The position numbers and the translations under genes were made by a program. From an uncultured Candidatus Saccharibacteria bacterium (GTDB taxonomy: Bacteria; Patescibacteriota; Saccharimonadia; Saccharimonadales; Saccharimonadaceae): a DNA stretch of 64,000 nucleotides. Below are positions 49,975 to 58,089 of the stretch, in pieces (within the stretch, counting starts at the first letter, position 1; every line of letters starts with the position of its first letter). The stretch is from assembly GCA_948851665.1 (NCBI GenBank), contig CAQOWG010000002.1, forward strand, positions 58,638 through 122,637. The letters are read 5' to 3'. The notes beneath the pieces were generated by a model. The model was not told the DNA's origin. It did no database searches and was given only the letters and a program-made list of their open reading frames with translations.

Positions 49975-50592
49975 TTAACGTGAGTAATACTCAACGATTA
50001 GCTGTTCGTTAATGCCGGCTTCAGCTTCTTCGCGCTTAGGTAAGCCGGAGATTTCAATCTTCATGTTCTTAGGATCGGATTTGAGCCAGCTCAGTGGAGT
50101 GGTCGAACTACTGCTAACGACGCTGTCAAGATTCTTGAAGTATTCGGATTTTTGTGATTTTGGTCGAACTTCCAAGACGTCGCCTGGTTTCAGACGGATG
50201 GATGGAATGTCGATACGACGACCATTTAGCAAGAAGTGCCCGTGGCTAACCAACTGACGAGCACCACGACGAGTGGTAGCAAAGCCAGCGCGGTAGACGG
50301 CGTTATCAGCGCGACGTTCAAGGAATTGAAGCAGGTTTTCACCAGTCAGACCCTCTGCACGATCAGCTTCTTTCATAAGTTTGGCAAACTGTTTCTCAAG
50401 TAGACCATAGAGACGGCGTACCTTCTGCTTTTCACGGAGCTGGGTCAGATAGAGACTGCCACCGCGAACGCGCATGTCGGCATGTTCACCCGGAATGCCG
50501 GATTTTTTGGCCATCACCTTATGAGCCTTGGGGGCGAGGGCATAGCCTTCACGACGGCTCTGTTTGACGATTGGAGAAATATCTCGTGCCAT
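49975..50592 (-). CDS. rpsD: 30S ribosomal protein S4
   Basis: 205 residues with the S4 domain 'RRADNAVYRAGFATTRRGAR' and 'LVSHGHFLLNGRRIDIPS'. S4 starts 30S assembly and can repress its own operon. It is the cysteine-free type, with no zinc knuckle at the N-terminus. Nine bases separate it from rpoA. Confidence 0.96.
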   Translation of the reverse strand: MARDISPIVKQSRREGYALAPKAHKVMAKKSGIPGEHADMRVRGGSLYLTQLREKQKVRRLYGLLEKQFAKLMKEADRAEGLTGENLLQFLERRADNAVYRAGFATTRRGARQLVSHGHFLLNGRRIDIPSIRLKPGDVLEVRPKSQKSEYFKNLDSVVSSSSTTPLSWLKSDPKNMKIEISGLPKREEAEAGINEQLIVEYYSR

Positions 50593-51035
50593 TACGGTTT
50601 CCTTTCTCCCTTAGGACGCACGCCACCGTGCGCGATTGGGGTTACATCAGTAATACTATCAATACGAATACCAACGCTAGAGATGGCACGAATAGCGCTA
50701 TCACGACCAAGACCGATGCCATTGACGAAAACATCGACGCTGTTTAGTCCATAGTCGCGCTTAGCGACATCAAGTGCTTTCTCGGCGGCAATTTGTGCGG
50801 CATAGGCCGTACCTTTTTTGCTTCCGCGGAAGCCGTTGGCACCAGCGGAGCTAGCGGTAAGTGCGCCACCGTTTTTGTCAGTGACGGTAACAATGGTATT
50901 GTTGAAAGTCGCTTGGATATGCACCTGACCGGCACCTACCGTGCGCTTCCCTTTTTTGCCTTTGGTTTTGGCCTTGACTTCAGTTTCAGGAGCCTCGGTT
51001 GTTACCAAAGTATCTTTGATTTCTTCTTCTGCCAT
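50592..51035 (-). CDS. rpsK: 30S ribosomal protein S11
   Basis: 147 residues, about 18-20 longer than usual because of an acidic/Lys-rich N-terminus ('EEEIKDTLVTTEAPETEVK'). The core is standard: 'HIQATFNNTIVTVTDKNGG', 'SSAGANGFRGSKKGTAYAAQ', ending 'ITPIAHGG'-like 'VTPIAHGGVRPKGERKP'. It lies on the platform near the E site. Confidence 0.96.
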   Translation of the reverse strand: MAEEEIKDTLVTTEAPETEVKAKTKGKKGKRTVGAGQVHIQATFNNTIVTVTDKNGGALTASSAGANGFRGSKKGTAYAAQIAAEKALDVAKRDYGLNSVDVFVNGIGLGRDSAIRAISSVGIRIDSITDVTPIAHGGVRPKGERKP

Positions 51036-51043
51036 ATTAACTC

Positions 51044-51430
51044 CTAAGTCTTACTTGCTGCCTTTGGTTGTGCGCCACCAACAGCGATCGCTTTACCCTT
51101 GCGAGTACGTGCATTCGTGCGAGTACGTTGACCGTTGACCGGAAGACCGGCTTTGTGACGGACACCTTTGTAGGAATTAATGTCTTTAAGACGTTTGATA
51201 TTATTGGTCACGAGGCGTTTCAAATCACCTTCCACAGTGGCGTTTTTGCCAACTAGGTCGTTGATTTTTTGAACTTCAGCCTCGGTGAGATCTTTCACCC
51301 GAGTGGTAGGCTCTATTTTGGCCTCCGCAAGGATGGCTTTTGACGTAGTCCGCCCGATTCCGAAGACGTAGGTGAGGGCAATCCACACCTGTTTTTCGGA
51401 AGGGATGGTTACGTTAGCAATTCGTGCCAT
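51044..51430 (-). CDS. rpsM: 30S ribosomal protein S13
   Basis: 128 residues: '[20 protein letters not shown]', the helix-two-turns-helix, then '[20 protein letters not shown]' and '[11 protein letters not shown]'. S13 contacts the P-site tRNA and the 50S head bridge. It follows rpmJ by two bases. Confidence 0.96.
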   Translation of the reverse strand: MARIANVTIPSEKQVWIALTYVFGIGRTTSKAILAEAKIEPTTRVKDLTEAEVQKINDLVGKNATVEGDLKRLVTNNIKRLKDINSYKGVRHKAGLPVNGQRTRTNARTRKGKAIAVGGAQPKAASKT

Positions 51431-51432
51431 GC

Positions 51433-51549
51433 TTAACCCTGCCTTTGCTTATTCTTAGGTTTTTTCTTATTGATGACTCGGAGTACGCCTTTGCGGCGGA
51501 CGATGATATCATCTGGGGAGATTTTTTTAACACTTGCACGTACTTTCAC
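51433..51549 (-). CDS. rpmJ: 50S ribosomal protein L36, cysteine-free
   Basis: This 38-residue protein begins with GTG and '[13 protein letters not shown]', continues '[12 protein letters not shown]' and ends 'KNKQRQG', clear matches to L36. The three cysteines and one histidine that bind zinc in classic L36 are replaced here (the first pair by 'SPDD', the others by Asn/Lys/Lys), so it is the zinc-free form. AAAGGA lies about 10 bases before GTG. It is at its standard place between infA and rpsM. Confidence 0.9.
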   Translation of the reverse strand: MKVRASVKKISPDDIIVRRKGVLRVINKKKPKNKQRQG

Positions 51550-51590
51550 AGTGTCAAAATCCTTTCCGTTATACCGAAAAAATGGGTTTT

Positions 51591-51621
51591 ATAATAAAAA
51601 CTCAGCCTTTCGGCGTGGTTT
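51591..51621 (-). terminator. GAAA-tetraloop hairpin between infA and rpmJ
   Basis: Minus strand: AAAC, internal loop, GCC-GAAA-GGC, internal loop, GTTT, then T-rich sequence. It could be a partial terminator or an attenuator that lets infA be expressed above the rest of the operon. Confidence 0.5.
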
Positions 51622-51626
51622 AATAT

Positions 51627-51848
51627 TTATTGCCCGCGATAAACGATTCTACCCTTTGTCAGATCGTAAGGGGTTAACTCGACATCGACCCGGTCTCCCG
51701 GCACCAAGCGGATGTAGTTTTTACGCATACGTCCACTTATGTGGGCAATGATATTATGACCGTTCTCAAGCTCCACCCGGAATTGGGTGTTTGGCAACGC
51801 CTCAACAACCTTGCCAGTGAGTTTAATCACTTCCTTTTGACTAGCCAT
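51627..51848 (-). CDS. infA: Translation initiation factor IF-1
   Basis: 73 residues of the S1-like OB fold: '[20 protein letters not shown]', '[20 protein letters not shown]', '[20 protein letters not shown]'. IF-1 binds the ribosomal A site during initiation. It is the first gene of the alpha operon, with its own promoter at 51862-51890. adk and map, which usually separate secY and infA, are absent here. Confidence 0.96.
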   Translation of the reverse strand: MASQKEVIKLTGKVVEALPNTQFRVELENGHNIIAHISGRMRKNYIRLVPGDRVDVELTPYDLTKGRIVYRGQ

Positions 51849-51861
51849 AAATTACGCTCCT

Positions 51862-51890
51862 ATTTTAGCAAATTTTTATGAAAATGTAAA
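51862..51890 (-). promoter_or_regulatory. Promoter of the infA-alpha operon
   Basis: TTTACA (51890-51885), 17-base spacer, TAAAAT (51867-51862) on the minus strand, about 14 bases before the infA start. Confidence 0.75.
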
Positions 51891-51909
51891 GGGTTTTTGC
51901 GGCCAAAAT

Positions 51910-52860
51910 CTATTGTTTAAGAACAGCATGAACAAAGAGCCGGTGGGAATAAGTGCGACTTTGTTGCCACCAGTCGCCAGTACAGGTGATGAGGGTGAGT
52001 TGGGCTACACCAGGTTTGCGAGCTAGGGCAGTTTCCATATAATTATTAGCTTCCTCGCCGATTTTTTTGGTGACTATGCTAGTAACAACATAGGTGTATT
52101 TGGTCTTTTCATCACCCATTTCGATGATGATTTCGGCGCCGGGTTGGATGCGGGGGAGATTATTGAAAATGCAATGCCCGTCCCCACTATGACCATCAAT
52201 TACGGCAGTTCCACCGATTTTTCCGGGCAGATCGGAATTGATATACCAGCCAGTATTCCAGGTATTGTAGGGTACGCTCATCTCGCCGTTGGCGTCAATT
52301 CCAGATTGTTCAACGCGAGAGTTGTAGATGCCGAGGGAGCGAATAGATAGATAACGGGGCAGATGTGGTGAAACATGATATTCGGCAATTTCGATTTCGC
52401 TGGGTTCGGTAGTATCAATACCATCGCTGGATTCAGTGGTAGATTTCTCATCTTCGACCACGGAGCGTTCACTGCCTTCTTTGGCGGCGAGATATTGGCC
52501 TTCCCAGATGGCGACTCGGCCGAAGAAAACGCTCACCAGCAAGATTGTGACAAAAAGTACGGCATATCGAGTCTTGATGAATATGTGATGGGTATTTTGT
52601 GGAGCAGCTTCAGTAGTTTCGGCCTTGGAGGATGGTGTTGGCTTATTCTTCTCGACGACCTCAGCGGTTTTGAGGTCCACTTTTACTTTGGCACGAGATC
52701 TCTTGGGCTGATATTTCATGATGGTGCGAGGGCGAACTTTAGCAACGCTGGAAGAACTAGCTTTGGCGCTGGAAATTTTAGTACCGGTAGATGTTACAGG
52801 CTTCGGCTGTTCATTCACCTCGGAGACGGTGATTTTTTTAATCTTTTTTTCGTTTCCCAT
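51910..52860 (-). CDS. Sortase with long cytoplasmic N-terminus (second of two)
   Basis: 316 residues. The first ~90 are basic and disordered, a membrane helix spans about 98-116, an acidic Ser/Thr stretch follows, and the sortase barrel (about 165-316) carries H224 ('VIDGHSGDG'), C293 ('LITCTGDW') and R307 ('YSHRLFVHA'). The first half of the barrel has 'PRYLSIRSLGIYNSRVEQSG', as in class E/F-like enzymes. It sits 16 bp after secY, where adk-map normally lie, so transport channel and sortase may be co-expressed. AAAGGAAAAGGG precedes ATG. Confidence 0.88.
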   Translation of the reverse strand: MGNEKKIKKITVSEVNEQPKPVTSTGTKISSAKASSSSVAKVRPRTIMKYQPKRSRAKVKVDLKTAEVVEKNKPTPSSKAETTEAAPQNTHHIFIKTRYAVLFVTILLVSVFFGRVAIWEGQYLAAKEGSERSVVEDEKSTTESSDGIDTTEPSEIEIAEYHVSPHLPRYLSIRSLGIYNSRVEQSGIDANGEMSVPYNTWNTGWYINSDLPGKIGGTAVIDGHSGDGHCIFNNLPRIQPGAEIIIEMGDEKTKYTYVVTSIVTKKIGEEANNYMETALARKPGVAQLTLITCTGDWWQQSRTYSHRLFVHAVLKQ

Positions 52861-52876
52861 CCCTTTTCCTTTGTCT

Positions 52877-54298
52877 TTATCTATATTCGTCGTAGGTGAC
52901 CATTAATGCACGCGAATTGATTTGCCGGAGATTTTCGAGAGCAACGGTGACGATGATTAGCAATCCAGTACCGGAAATAGATAGGCCAAGTGGTGCACCG
53001 GTAAGGATGATGAAGATATAATCAGTGGCGAATGGAAGCATGGCGATAAAACCTAGGGCAAGCGCACCAAAGAGGTTAAGGCGAGTGATGGTGCGACCGA
53101 GATAGGCGGCGGTTTGATTGCCGGGGCGAATGCCCTCAATGAACCCGCCTTGTTTTTGAAGGTTGTCGGCGATTTCTTTGGTATTGAAGATGATGCTGGT
53201 GTAGAAGTAGGTGAAAAGCACCACTAGTATGAAATAGAGCGCTGGGTAGAAGAACCATTGGCCGGTGATACCATTCGGGTACAGGCTCGAGAAGGTATTG
53301 GCATTGGGGGCAGTGAAAAGGGTGGAGAGGGTGACACCGAAACTATTACCGGGGTTGATAGTTTGGATGACTTGGCCGAGTAAGGCAGGTAGCGAAAGAA
53401 ATGCAGTGGCAAAGATGACTGGAACAACACCAGCAGCAATGAGTTTAAGCGGAAGAATTGACTTGATCCCGCCATAAGAACTGTTGCCATGTACACGTTT
53501 GGCATAATTGATAGTGATGATACGTTGGGCTTCATTAAGTTTGACAAGGAAATAAATTACAGCTAATAGGGCAAGATTGAAGCCGATGATAACCCAGAAG
53601 ATGACAGGGTTGACTGGTAGGTTGAGCCAACCGAAGAGTGAGAGGCTGCCAGCGCTCGTGGTAGTATCGAAAAGTGCGCTACCCAGGCTGGCCATAGTGG
53701 TCGGTAATTGGGAAATGATGCTAGTGAAGATAATCATAGAAATACCGTTGCCGATTCCCTGTTCGGTCATTAACTCACCAAACCACATGAGGATCATCGA
53801 TCCAGCCACCATAGCGGCGACAGAGAGGACCCAATCGGCGGTGGTTGGGGTGTAAGAAAGACCACTGGTGCTCATGACTGATTGATAGAGCATGTAGATA
53901 TAGGCAATCGACTGGACTATAGCGAGAGGAACAGCCAAAACGCGAGTCCACTGGCTAATTTTACGGCGACCAGTCTCACCGTCATTTGATAGTTCTTCAA
54001 GGCGTGGAATAGCTTTGGTGATTAGTTGAACGACGATGGAGGCAGTAATGTATGGTGAGATGCCAACCAGTAGAATAGAGAAAGTAGTAAGACCGCCACC
54101 AGAGATGAGATTAAGGAAGCTTCCGAAATCGGTGCTAGAGATGAGGTTGCTGATTGCTTCTTGGAAAGTGGCGGGTTCACCTAGCGGGACCGGAATGTGG
54201 GCCATAAAACGATAGACAACTAAAAGGCCACAGATGATTAGGACACGTTTTAGCATGTCCTTGTTTTTGAACGATTTAAAAATAGTCTTAAAATCCAT
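52877..54298 (-). CDS. secY: Protein translocase channel subunit SecY
   Basis: 473 residues, ten membrane helices. Family signatures are 'RFMAHIPVPLGEPA' before the plug, 'FSILLVGISPYITASIVVQL' and 'WFGELMTEQGIGNGISMIIF'. The cytoplasmic loop 'AKRVHGNSSYGGIKS' is shorter than in E. coli. It forms the channel with SecE (31155) and is driven by SecA (16698). It has its own extended -10 promoter after a terminator that ends the L15 transcript. Confidence 0.96.
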   Translation of the reverse strand: MDFKTIFKSFKNKDMLKRVLIICGLLVVYRFMAHIPVPLGEPATFQEAISNLISSTDFGSFLNLISGGGLTTFSILLVGISPYITASIVVQLITKAIPRLEELSNDGETGRRKISQWTRVLAVPLAIVQSIAYIYMLYQSVMSTSGLSYTPTTADWVLSVAAMVAGSMILMWFGELMTEQGIGNGISMIIFTSIISQLPTTMASLGSALFDTTTSAGSLSLFGWLNLPVNPVIFWVIIGFNLALLAVIYFLVKLNEAQRIITINYAKRVHGNSSYGGIKSILPLKLIAAGVVPVIFATAFLSLPALLGQVIQTINPGNSFGVTLSTLFTAPNANTFSSLYPNGITGQWFFYPALYFILVVLFTYFYTSIIFNTKEIADNLQKQGGFIEGIRPGNQTAAYLGRTITRLNLFGALALGFIAMLPFATDYIFIILTGAPLGLSISGTGLLIIVTVALENLRQINSRALMVTYDEYR

Positions 54299-54317
54299 AA
54301 CTCTACTTTTCCTTTTT

Positions 54318-54328
54318 CTATTTTAGCA
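54318..54328 (-). promoter_or_regulatory. Extended -10 promoter of secY
   Basis: TG-C-TAAAAT on the minus strand (TAAAAT at 54325-54320). The -35 is weak. A ribosome site, AAAGGAAAA, follows. Confidence 0.5.
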
Positions 54329-54360
54329 CATCGGTGAGAGTTTTGCTATATATTATATAT

Positions 54361-54393
54361 AAAAAATAAGACCCCTAGGGAGCCTTATTTTTT
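54361..54393 (-). terminator. Terminator after rplO
   Basis: AAATAAG (54364-54370) pairs with CTTATTT (54384-54390). The minus strand then runs into T-rich sequence. It separates rplO from secY, which are usually co-transcribed. Confidence 0.75.
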
Positions 54394-54404
54394 TGTGAAG
54401 TGTT

Positions 54405-54872
54405 CTATTCTTCGGTTTTAGTAGCTATGCGCTGAGGCACAGCGACTTTTTTGAAACTACCACCAGCTTTCTTGATGGCTTCGACGGCAGTTTTGCTGGC
54501 GAATTGAGTTTCAAGATTGAGATTGCTCGTGACTTCGCCACGGCTAATAATCTTGACCTTGGCGTAAGGAGTTTTAATGAGCCCCTTGTCGAACAAGGTG
54601 AAGTTATCAACTTTGCCGCTGAGCTCGTTGAGGTGATCGGTGTAGACGACTTGAGCTTTATCGTGCAGACTCTTGAAACCTTTGAGCTTTGGAATAGCTT
54701 GCATAATGGCACGTTGGCCGCCCATGAAGCCGGCTGGCATCTTGCTGTGACCAGCACGGGCTTTTTGGCCTTTTGTACCACGACCAGCAGTTTTACCATG
54801 ACCAGCAGCAATACCACGGCCAGCGCGAGTTGGGCGAGTATTTTTGTTGACCTGTAAATCGTTATATTTCAT
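54405..54872 (-). CDS. rplO: 50S ribosomal protein L15
   Basis: 155 residues. The Gly-rich N-terminus 'RPTRAGRGIAAGHGKTAGRG' with 'KGQKARAGHSKMPAGFMGGQ' is diagnostic, and the C-terminal domain 'AKVKIISRGEVTSNLNLE' is normal. Its start overlaps the rpsE stop by one base, leaving no room for rpmD (L30), which usually lies here and is missing in CPR bacteria. Confidence 0.96.
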   Translation of the reverse strand: MKYNDLQVNKNTRPTRAGRGIAAGHGKTAGRGTKGQKARAGHSKMPAGFMGGQRAIMQAIPKLKGFKSLHDKAQVVYTDHLNELSGKVDNFTLFDKGLIKTPYAKVKIISRGEVTSNLNLETQFASKTAVEAIKKAGGSFKKVAVPQRIATKTEE

Positions 54873-55546
54873 TACTTATTCTCCTTCTCCGCTGACTTCT
54901 TGGTCGGAGTCTTCTTGGCGGCTTTTTCGGCTTTGCCTTCGTTGCCAACCCATTCCTTGCGTGGAACCTGGGCTTTGAGGCCGTCAATTACGGCGTAAGC
55001 AATGTTGACTTTGTTGGTGGAGCCAAGCGACTTAGAAATCAGGTTCTTGATGCCGGTGAGACCGATAATGCTACGGACTACACCGCCAGCGATAATACCA
55101 GTACCAGGTGCGGCTGGTTTCATAAGAACATCTGCGCCGGTTTTGCGAGTTTCAACTTCGTGGCAGATGGTTTCGCCGTCCATGTTAAACTCGATCATTG
55201 ACTTCTTAGCCTTAGCAGTGGCTTTTTGGACTGCGCTGGTGACATCTCCACCTTTGGCAATGCCAATACCGACTTTATTCTTGTGATTACCCATCACGAC
55301 CAAGGCTTTGAAACGCATGCGGCGGCCACCTTTAACGGTGCGCGAAACGCGATCAATATTGATGGTGACGGTGTCAAATTCCTTCGGAGCGGTGTCGGTG
55401 TTGCGACCACGATCACGACGATTGTTGCGACGACCCATTTGGCGACCACTGATGTCTCGCTGAACTTTGGTAGCGGCGACATTGTCTTCCATCTTGAGGG
55501 TGCCGGATTTATTGACGACTTTTGCAGTCTTATCAGTTTCGGGCAT
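54872..55546 (-). CDS. rpsE: 30S ribosomal protein S5, extended
   Basis: 224 residues against about 165 usually. The core has 'VSRTVKGGRRMRFKALVVMG', 'KVGIGIAKGGDVTSAVQKA' and 'AGGVVRSIIGLTGIKNLISK'. Both ends are extended: about 50 residues at the N-terminus (Arg/Asp-rich, 'GRRNNRRDRGRN') and a Lys-rich tail. S5 guards decoding accuracy and mRNA entry. It is coupled by one-base overlaps to rplR and rplO. Confidence 0.95.
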   Translation of the reverse strand: MPETDKTAKVVNKSGTLKMEDNVAATKVQRDISGRQMGRRNNRRDRGRNTDTAPKEFDTVTINIDRVSRTVKGGRRMRFKALVVMGNHKNKVGIGIAKGGDVTSAVQKATAKAKKSMIEFNMDGETICHEVETRKTGADVLMKPAAPGTGIIAGGVVRSIIGLTGIKNLISKSLGSTNKVNIAYAVIDGLKAQVPRKEWVGNEGKAEKAAKKTPTKKSAEKENK

Positions 55547-55875
55547 TAGAACTCCAATCCTTCCTTGCGGGCGGCATCTGCTAGAGCAGACATGCGACCA
55601 GCATATAGTTTTGCGCCACGGTCGAAGACGACAGTCTTGATTTTGGCCTTTTTGGCTTTGTCGGCGATTTCCTTACCGATAGCGGTTGCGAGCTCGGTTT
55701 TGCTACCTTTAGCTTTGCTACCAACGGTTGAAGCGTAAGCGAGCGTTTTGCTGTTGTCGTCATCAATGATTTGAGCGGTGACGTGTTGATTGCTGATATG
55801 AACACTGAGGCGTGGACGCTCAGCGGTGCCATGAATTTTGGCGCGAGTGCGCTTGGCGCGAAATACATTATTCAT
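55546..55875 (-). CDS. rplR: 50S ribosomal protein L18
   Basis: 109 residues, slightly short because the basic N-terminal tail is reduced. 'RLSVHISNQHVTAQIIDDDN', 'TLAYASTVGS' and 'VVFDRGAKLYAGRMSALADA' are typical. It binds 5S rRNA. One-base overlaps join it to rplF and rpsE. Confidence 0.96.
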   Translation of the reverse strand: MNNVFRAKRTRAKIHGTAERPRLSVHISNQHVTAQIIDDDNSKTLAYASTVGSKAKGSKTELATAIGKEIADKAKKAKIKTVVFDRGAKLYAGRMSALADAARKEGLEF

Positions 55876-56414
55876 TATTTCTTCCCTGCCTTTCCTGCCT
55901 TGCGAAGAATAACTTCGTCAGCGTATTTAATACCTTTGCCCTTGTATGGTTCAGGCTTCTTGAGGGCGCGGATTTCGGCGGCTACTTGACCAACCATTTG
56001 CTTATCGATACCTGATACGGTAATGGTCATTTTGTCGGTTTTAAGCTCGACGCCAGCCGGAGCTTGATATTTGACCGGATGGGAGAAACCGAGGGCCATT
56101 TCGATGGCACCAGTGCCGACACTGCTAAGCCGGAAACCGACACCGTTGATTTCGAGTTTCTTCTCGAAGCCTTTGGTGACACCTTGAACGGCGTTGTTTA
56201 AGAGGGCGCGCTGAAGACCGTGCCAAGCACGAGACTTCGGTTCGTCATCTTTGCGGGTCACGATGATTTGATTGTCTTCGACCGTGACGACCACATTTTC
56301 CTGAAGCGGAACGTTGAGTGAACCTTTCGGCCCTGCGACAACAATATCTTTGTCGCCGACCGTGATTGTCACTCCCGCCGGAATTTGGATGGGTTGTTTT
56401 CCGATACGACTCAT
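55875..56414 (-). CDS. rplF: 50S ribosomal protein L6
   Basis: 179 residues with the two L6 repeats ('QIPAGVTITVGDKDIVVAGP', and 'LEINGVGFRLSSVGTGAIEM', 'KMTITVSGIDKQMVGQVAAE') and the signature 'RKPEPYKGKGI'-like 'KKPEPYKGKGIKYADE'. Here it is the first gene of its own transcript: an L,D-transpeptidase gene and terminators separate it from rpsH. Confidence 0.96.
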   Translation of the reverse strand: MSRIGKQPIQIPAGVTITVGDKDIVVAGPKGSLNVPLQENVVVTVEDNQIIVTRKDDEPKSRAWHGLQRALLNNAVQGVTKGFEKKLEINGVGFRLSSVGTGAIEMALGFSHPVKYQAPAGVELKTDKMTITVSGIDKQMVGQVAAEIRALKKPEPYKGKGIKYADEVILRKAGKAGKK

Positions 56415-56444
56415 ATTTTCCTTCCTTAAATTGATATCTCGTCC

Positions 56445-56453
56445 ATTTTAGCA
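56445..56453 (-). promoter_or_regulatory. Extended -10 promoter of the rplF-rplO group
   Basis: TG-C-TAAAAT on the minus strand, with TATACA about 17 bases further upstream as a possible -35. GGAAGG ribosome site before ATG 56414. Confidence 0.55.
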
Positions 56454-56491
56454 TATTTTTGGAGATTTGTATAGGGGTAAAATGAATTTTG

Positions 56492-56525
56492 GTAAAAAGA
56501 AAACCCCGCGATGCGAGGTTTCTTT
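56492..56525 (-). terminator. Terminator after the L,D-transpeptidase gene
   Basis: An imperfect stem with arms around GCGAGG/CCCCGC and a loop GAT, followed on the minus strand by TTTTCTTTTT. Confidence 0.75.
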
Positions 56526-56543
56526 AGATGGTTTTGGGGAGGC

Positions 56544-57227
56544 TTAGTCCTGAACGATGACCGGTGTACCGACTTCTATGAAGTCGTAAAGCAGTGGTGC
56601 GAAATCGCAGGGTAAATTGACGCAACCGCGTGAACCATTGGTAATGTAGGTTTCGGAAGTGTATTGCTCTGCGCTACGCCAGCTGGCATCATGTAGCCCG
56701 ATGGATCGCTTCTTATCAAACAACATCCAATAGTCTACCCAACATTCCCATGCATAATTGCCATTTTTGTCTCTGGGGCCGCGTAAATACTTGCCGGGTA
56801 TCTTCTTGACGATTGAGAAGACTCCGCGCGAGGTCTCGGCTTTGGTGTTGGCTTTGCCGCTGATCATAGGGCTTTCTAATACAGTCGCACCGTTTTCGAA
56901 TGCCCAGACATACTGATCGGAAATATCGATCAGGACAATTTTGGCGTTTGGATCTTCCAGACCTTCATATATTTCGGGTGTAAGGTGGTCTGCTAATAGG
57001 GCTGGAACGGTGTCTCCATCGGTCGGAATTTCGGTTGCAGGCTGTTCGGTTGGCGCTTCAACGACTTCGGCTGCGGGTGGAGAGGTGGGCGCTTCGGCAC
57101 TTTCCGGTAGAACTTCGGTAATTTCCGCTATCGGTACGTCAGCTTCCTCTTCGGCATAAACAGGCGAACTAATGACGCAACAGACTATTGCTGTGGCTAC
57201 GGCGAGCCACTTCTTGGAACACTTCAT
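56544..57227 (-). CDS. L,D-transpeptidase (YkuD), secreted, inside the spc cluster
   Basis: 227 residues: cleavable-looking signal peptide (1-25, ending 'SPVYAEE'), Pro/Glu/Ala-rich linker (about 30-75), then a YkuD domain with H179 ('IGLHDAS') and nucleophile C202 in 'NGSRGCVNLP'. It forms 3-3 peptidoglycan cross-links or attaches proteins to the wall outside the membrane. Its position between rpsH and rplF interrupts the ribosomal operon, with terminators on both sides and its own promoter. It matches the VanY-type carboxypeptidase at 31814, which could supply tetrapeptide donors. Confidence 0.92.
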   Translation of the reverse strand: MKCSKKWLAVATAIVCCVISSPVYAEEEADVPIAEITEVLPESAEAPTSPPAAEVVEAPTEQPATEIPTDGDTVPALLADHLTPEIYEGLEDPNAKIVLIDISDQYVWAFENGATVLESPMISGKANTKAETSRGVFSIVKKIPGKYLRGPRDKNGNYAWECWVDYWMLFDKKRSIGLHDASWRSAEQYTSETYITNGSRGCVNLPCDFAPLLYDFIEVGTPVIVQD

Positions 57228-57278
57228 TTTGTTAAACCCTCCTTTTTGGTACTTGGCACAATTGCCACGAATTTTTCT

Positions 57279-57307
57279 ATTATACTATAATGACGTATTG
57301 GTGTAAA
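57279..57307 (-). promoter_or_regulatory. Promoter of the L,D-transpeptidase gene
   Basis: TTTACA (57307-57302), 17-base spacer, TATAAT (57284-57279) on the minus strand. The leader contains a TGGCA/TGCCA hairpin and AAAGGAGGG before ATG. Confidence 0.8.
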
Positions 57308-57356
57308 GAGTAAGAATATCGATTTGTGTTATTTTATGAATAGTTTGCTGCATAAC

Positions 57357-57383
57357 AAAAATCCCCTCGTAAGAGGGGATTTT
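57357..57383 (-). terminator. Terminator after rpsH
   Basis: A perfect stem of AAAATCCCCTC with GAGGGGATTTT and loop GTAA. It ends the rplC-to-rpsH transcript before the inserted L,D-transpeptidase gene. Confidence 0.9.
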
Positions 57384-57401
57384 GCTGTGAATAATTTGTT
57401 A

Positions 57402-57803
57402 TTAGTAAACTTTCACAAGGAGTTCGCCGCCGAGGCGAGCTTTTTTGGCTTCGCGGCCAGTCATGATACCTTTTGAGGTACTGATAAGCACGAGACCACG
57501 ACCAGATTTAACAACGGGGATTTCGTCGGCGCCAACGTAAACGCGGCGACCAGGTTTTGAAACCTTAGTGATCTCGTTGATTTTTGCAGGCATACCAGGT
57601 TCGCAGATGACGATGTGGAGGGTACCACGAGGGGTACCTTCTTCGACTTCGTAGTCAGCGATGTAGCCGGCATTTTTCAAGCCCTCGGTGACAGCAACTT
57701 TGAGTTTGCTGACAGGTACGCGGATCTCATTTTTGCTAACCATGATGGCGTTGCGGATGCGAGTGATAAGATCGGCGATTTGATCAGTTGATTGTAATGA
57801 CAT
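57402..57803 (-). CDS. rpsH: 30S ribosomal protein S8
   Basis: 133 residues: 'DQIADLITRIRNAIMVSKNE' at the start and 'RGLVLISTSKGIMTGREAKK' near the end are standard. S8 binds helix 21 of 16S rRNA and is the known feedback regulator of the spc operon in E. coli. It is the last gene of the long S10-spc transcript here. Confidence 0.96.
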   Translation of the reverse strand: MSLQSTDQIADLITRIRNAIMVSKNEIRVPVSKLKVAVTEGLKNAGYIADYEVEEGTPRGTLHIVICEPGMPAKINEITKVSKPGRRVYVGADEIPVVKSGRGLVLISTSKGIMTGREAKKARLGGELLVKVY

Positions 57804-57818
57804 ATCTTCTCTCCTTTC

Positions 57819-58088
57819 CTACCAACTACTCTTAGTTACACCTGGAATTTCGCCTTTCGAGGCTTTTTCGCGGAAGTTAATACGACTGAGCCCAAAGTAG
57901 CGCATGTAGCCACGGGGACGACCGTCAAGCATGTCGCGGTTTTTGAGCCGGGTGGGGCTAGCGTTGCGAGGGAGTTTTTGAAGACCCTCGAGGTCACCAG
58001 CAGCTTTCAGCTCAGCGCGCTTGTCTTTGTATTTTTCGTACATTTTGCGTCGTTTTTCGTCGCGGAGGACGGCAGATTTTTTCGCCAT
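57819..58088 (-). CDS. rpsN: 30S ribosomal protein S14, zinc-free long form
   Basis: 89 residues from '[14 protein letters not shown]'; the in-frame upstream ATG at 58121 lies inside rplE and is rejected. '[20 protein letters not shown]' and '[20 protein letters not shown]' are the S14 core. The C-x2-C pairs of the short zinc form are absent. It lies one base after rplE. Confidence 0.95.
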   Translation of the reverse strand: MAKKSAVLRDEKRRKMYEKYKDKRAELKAAGDLEGLQKLPRNASPTRLKNRDMLDGRPRGYMRYFGLSRINFREKASKGEIPGVTKSSW

Positions 58089-58089
58089 A

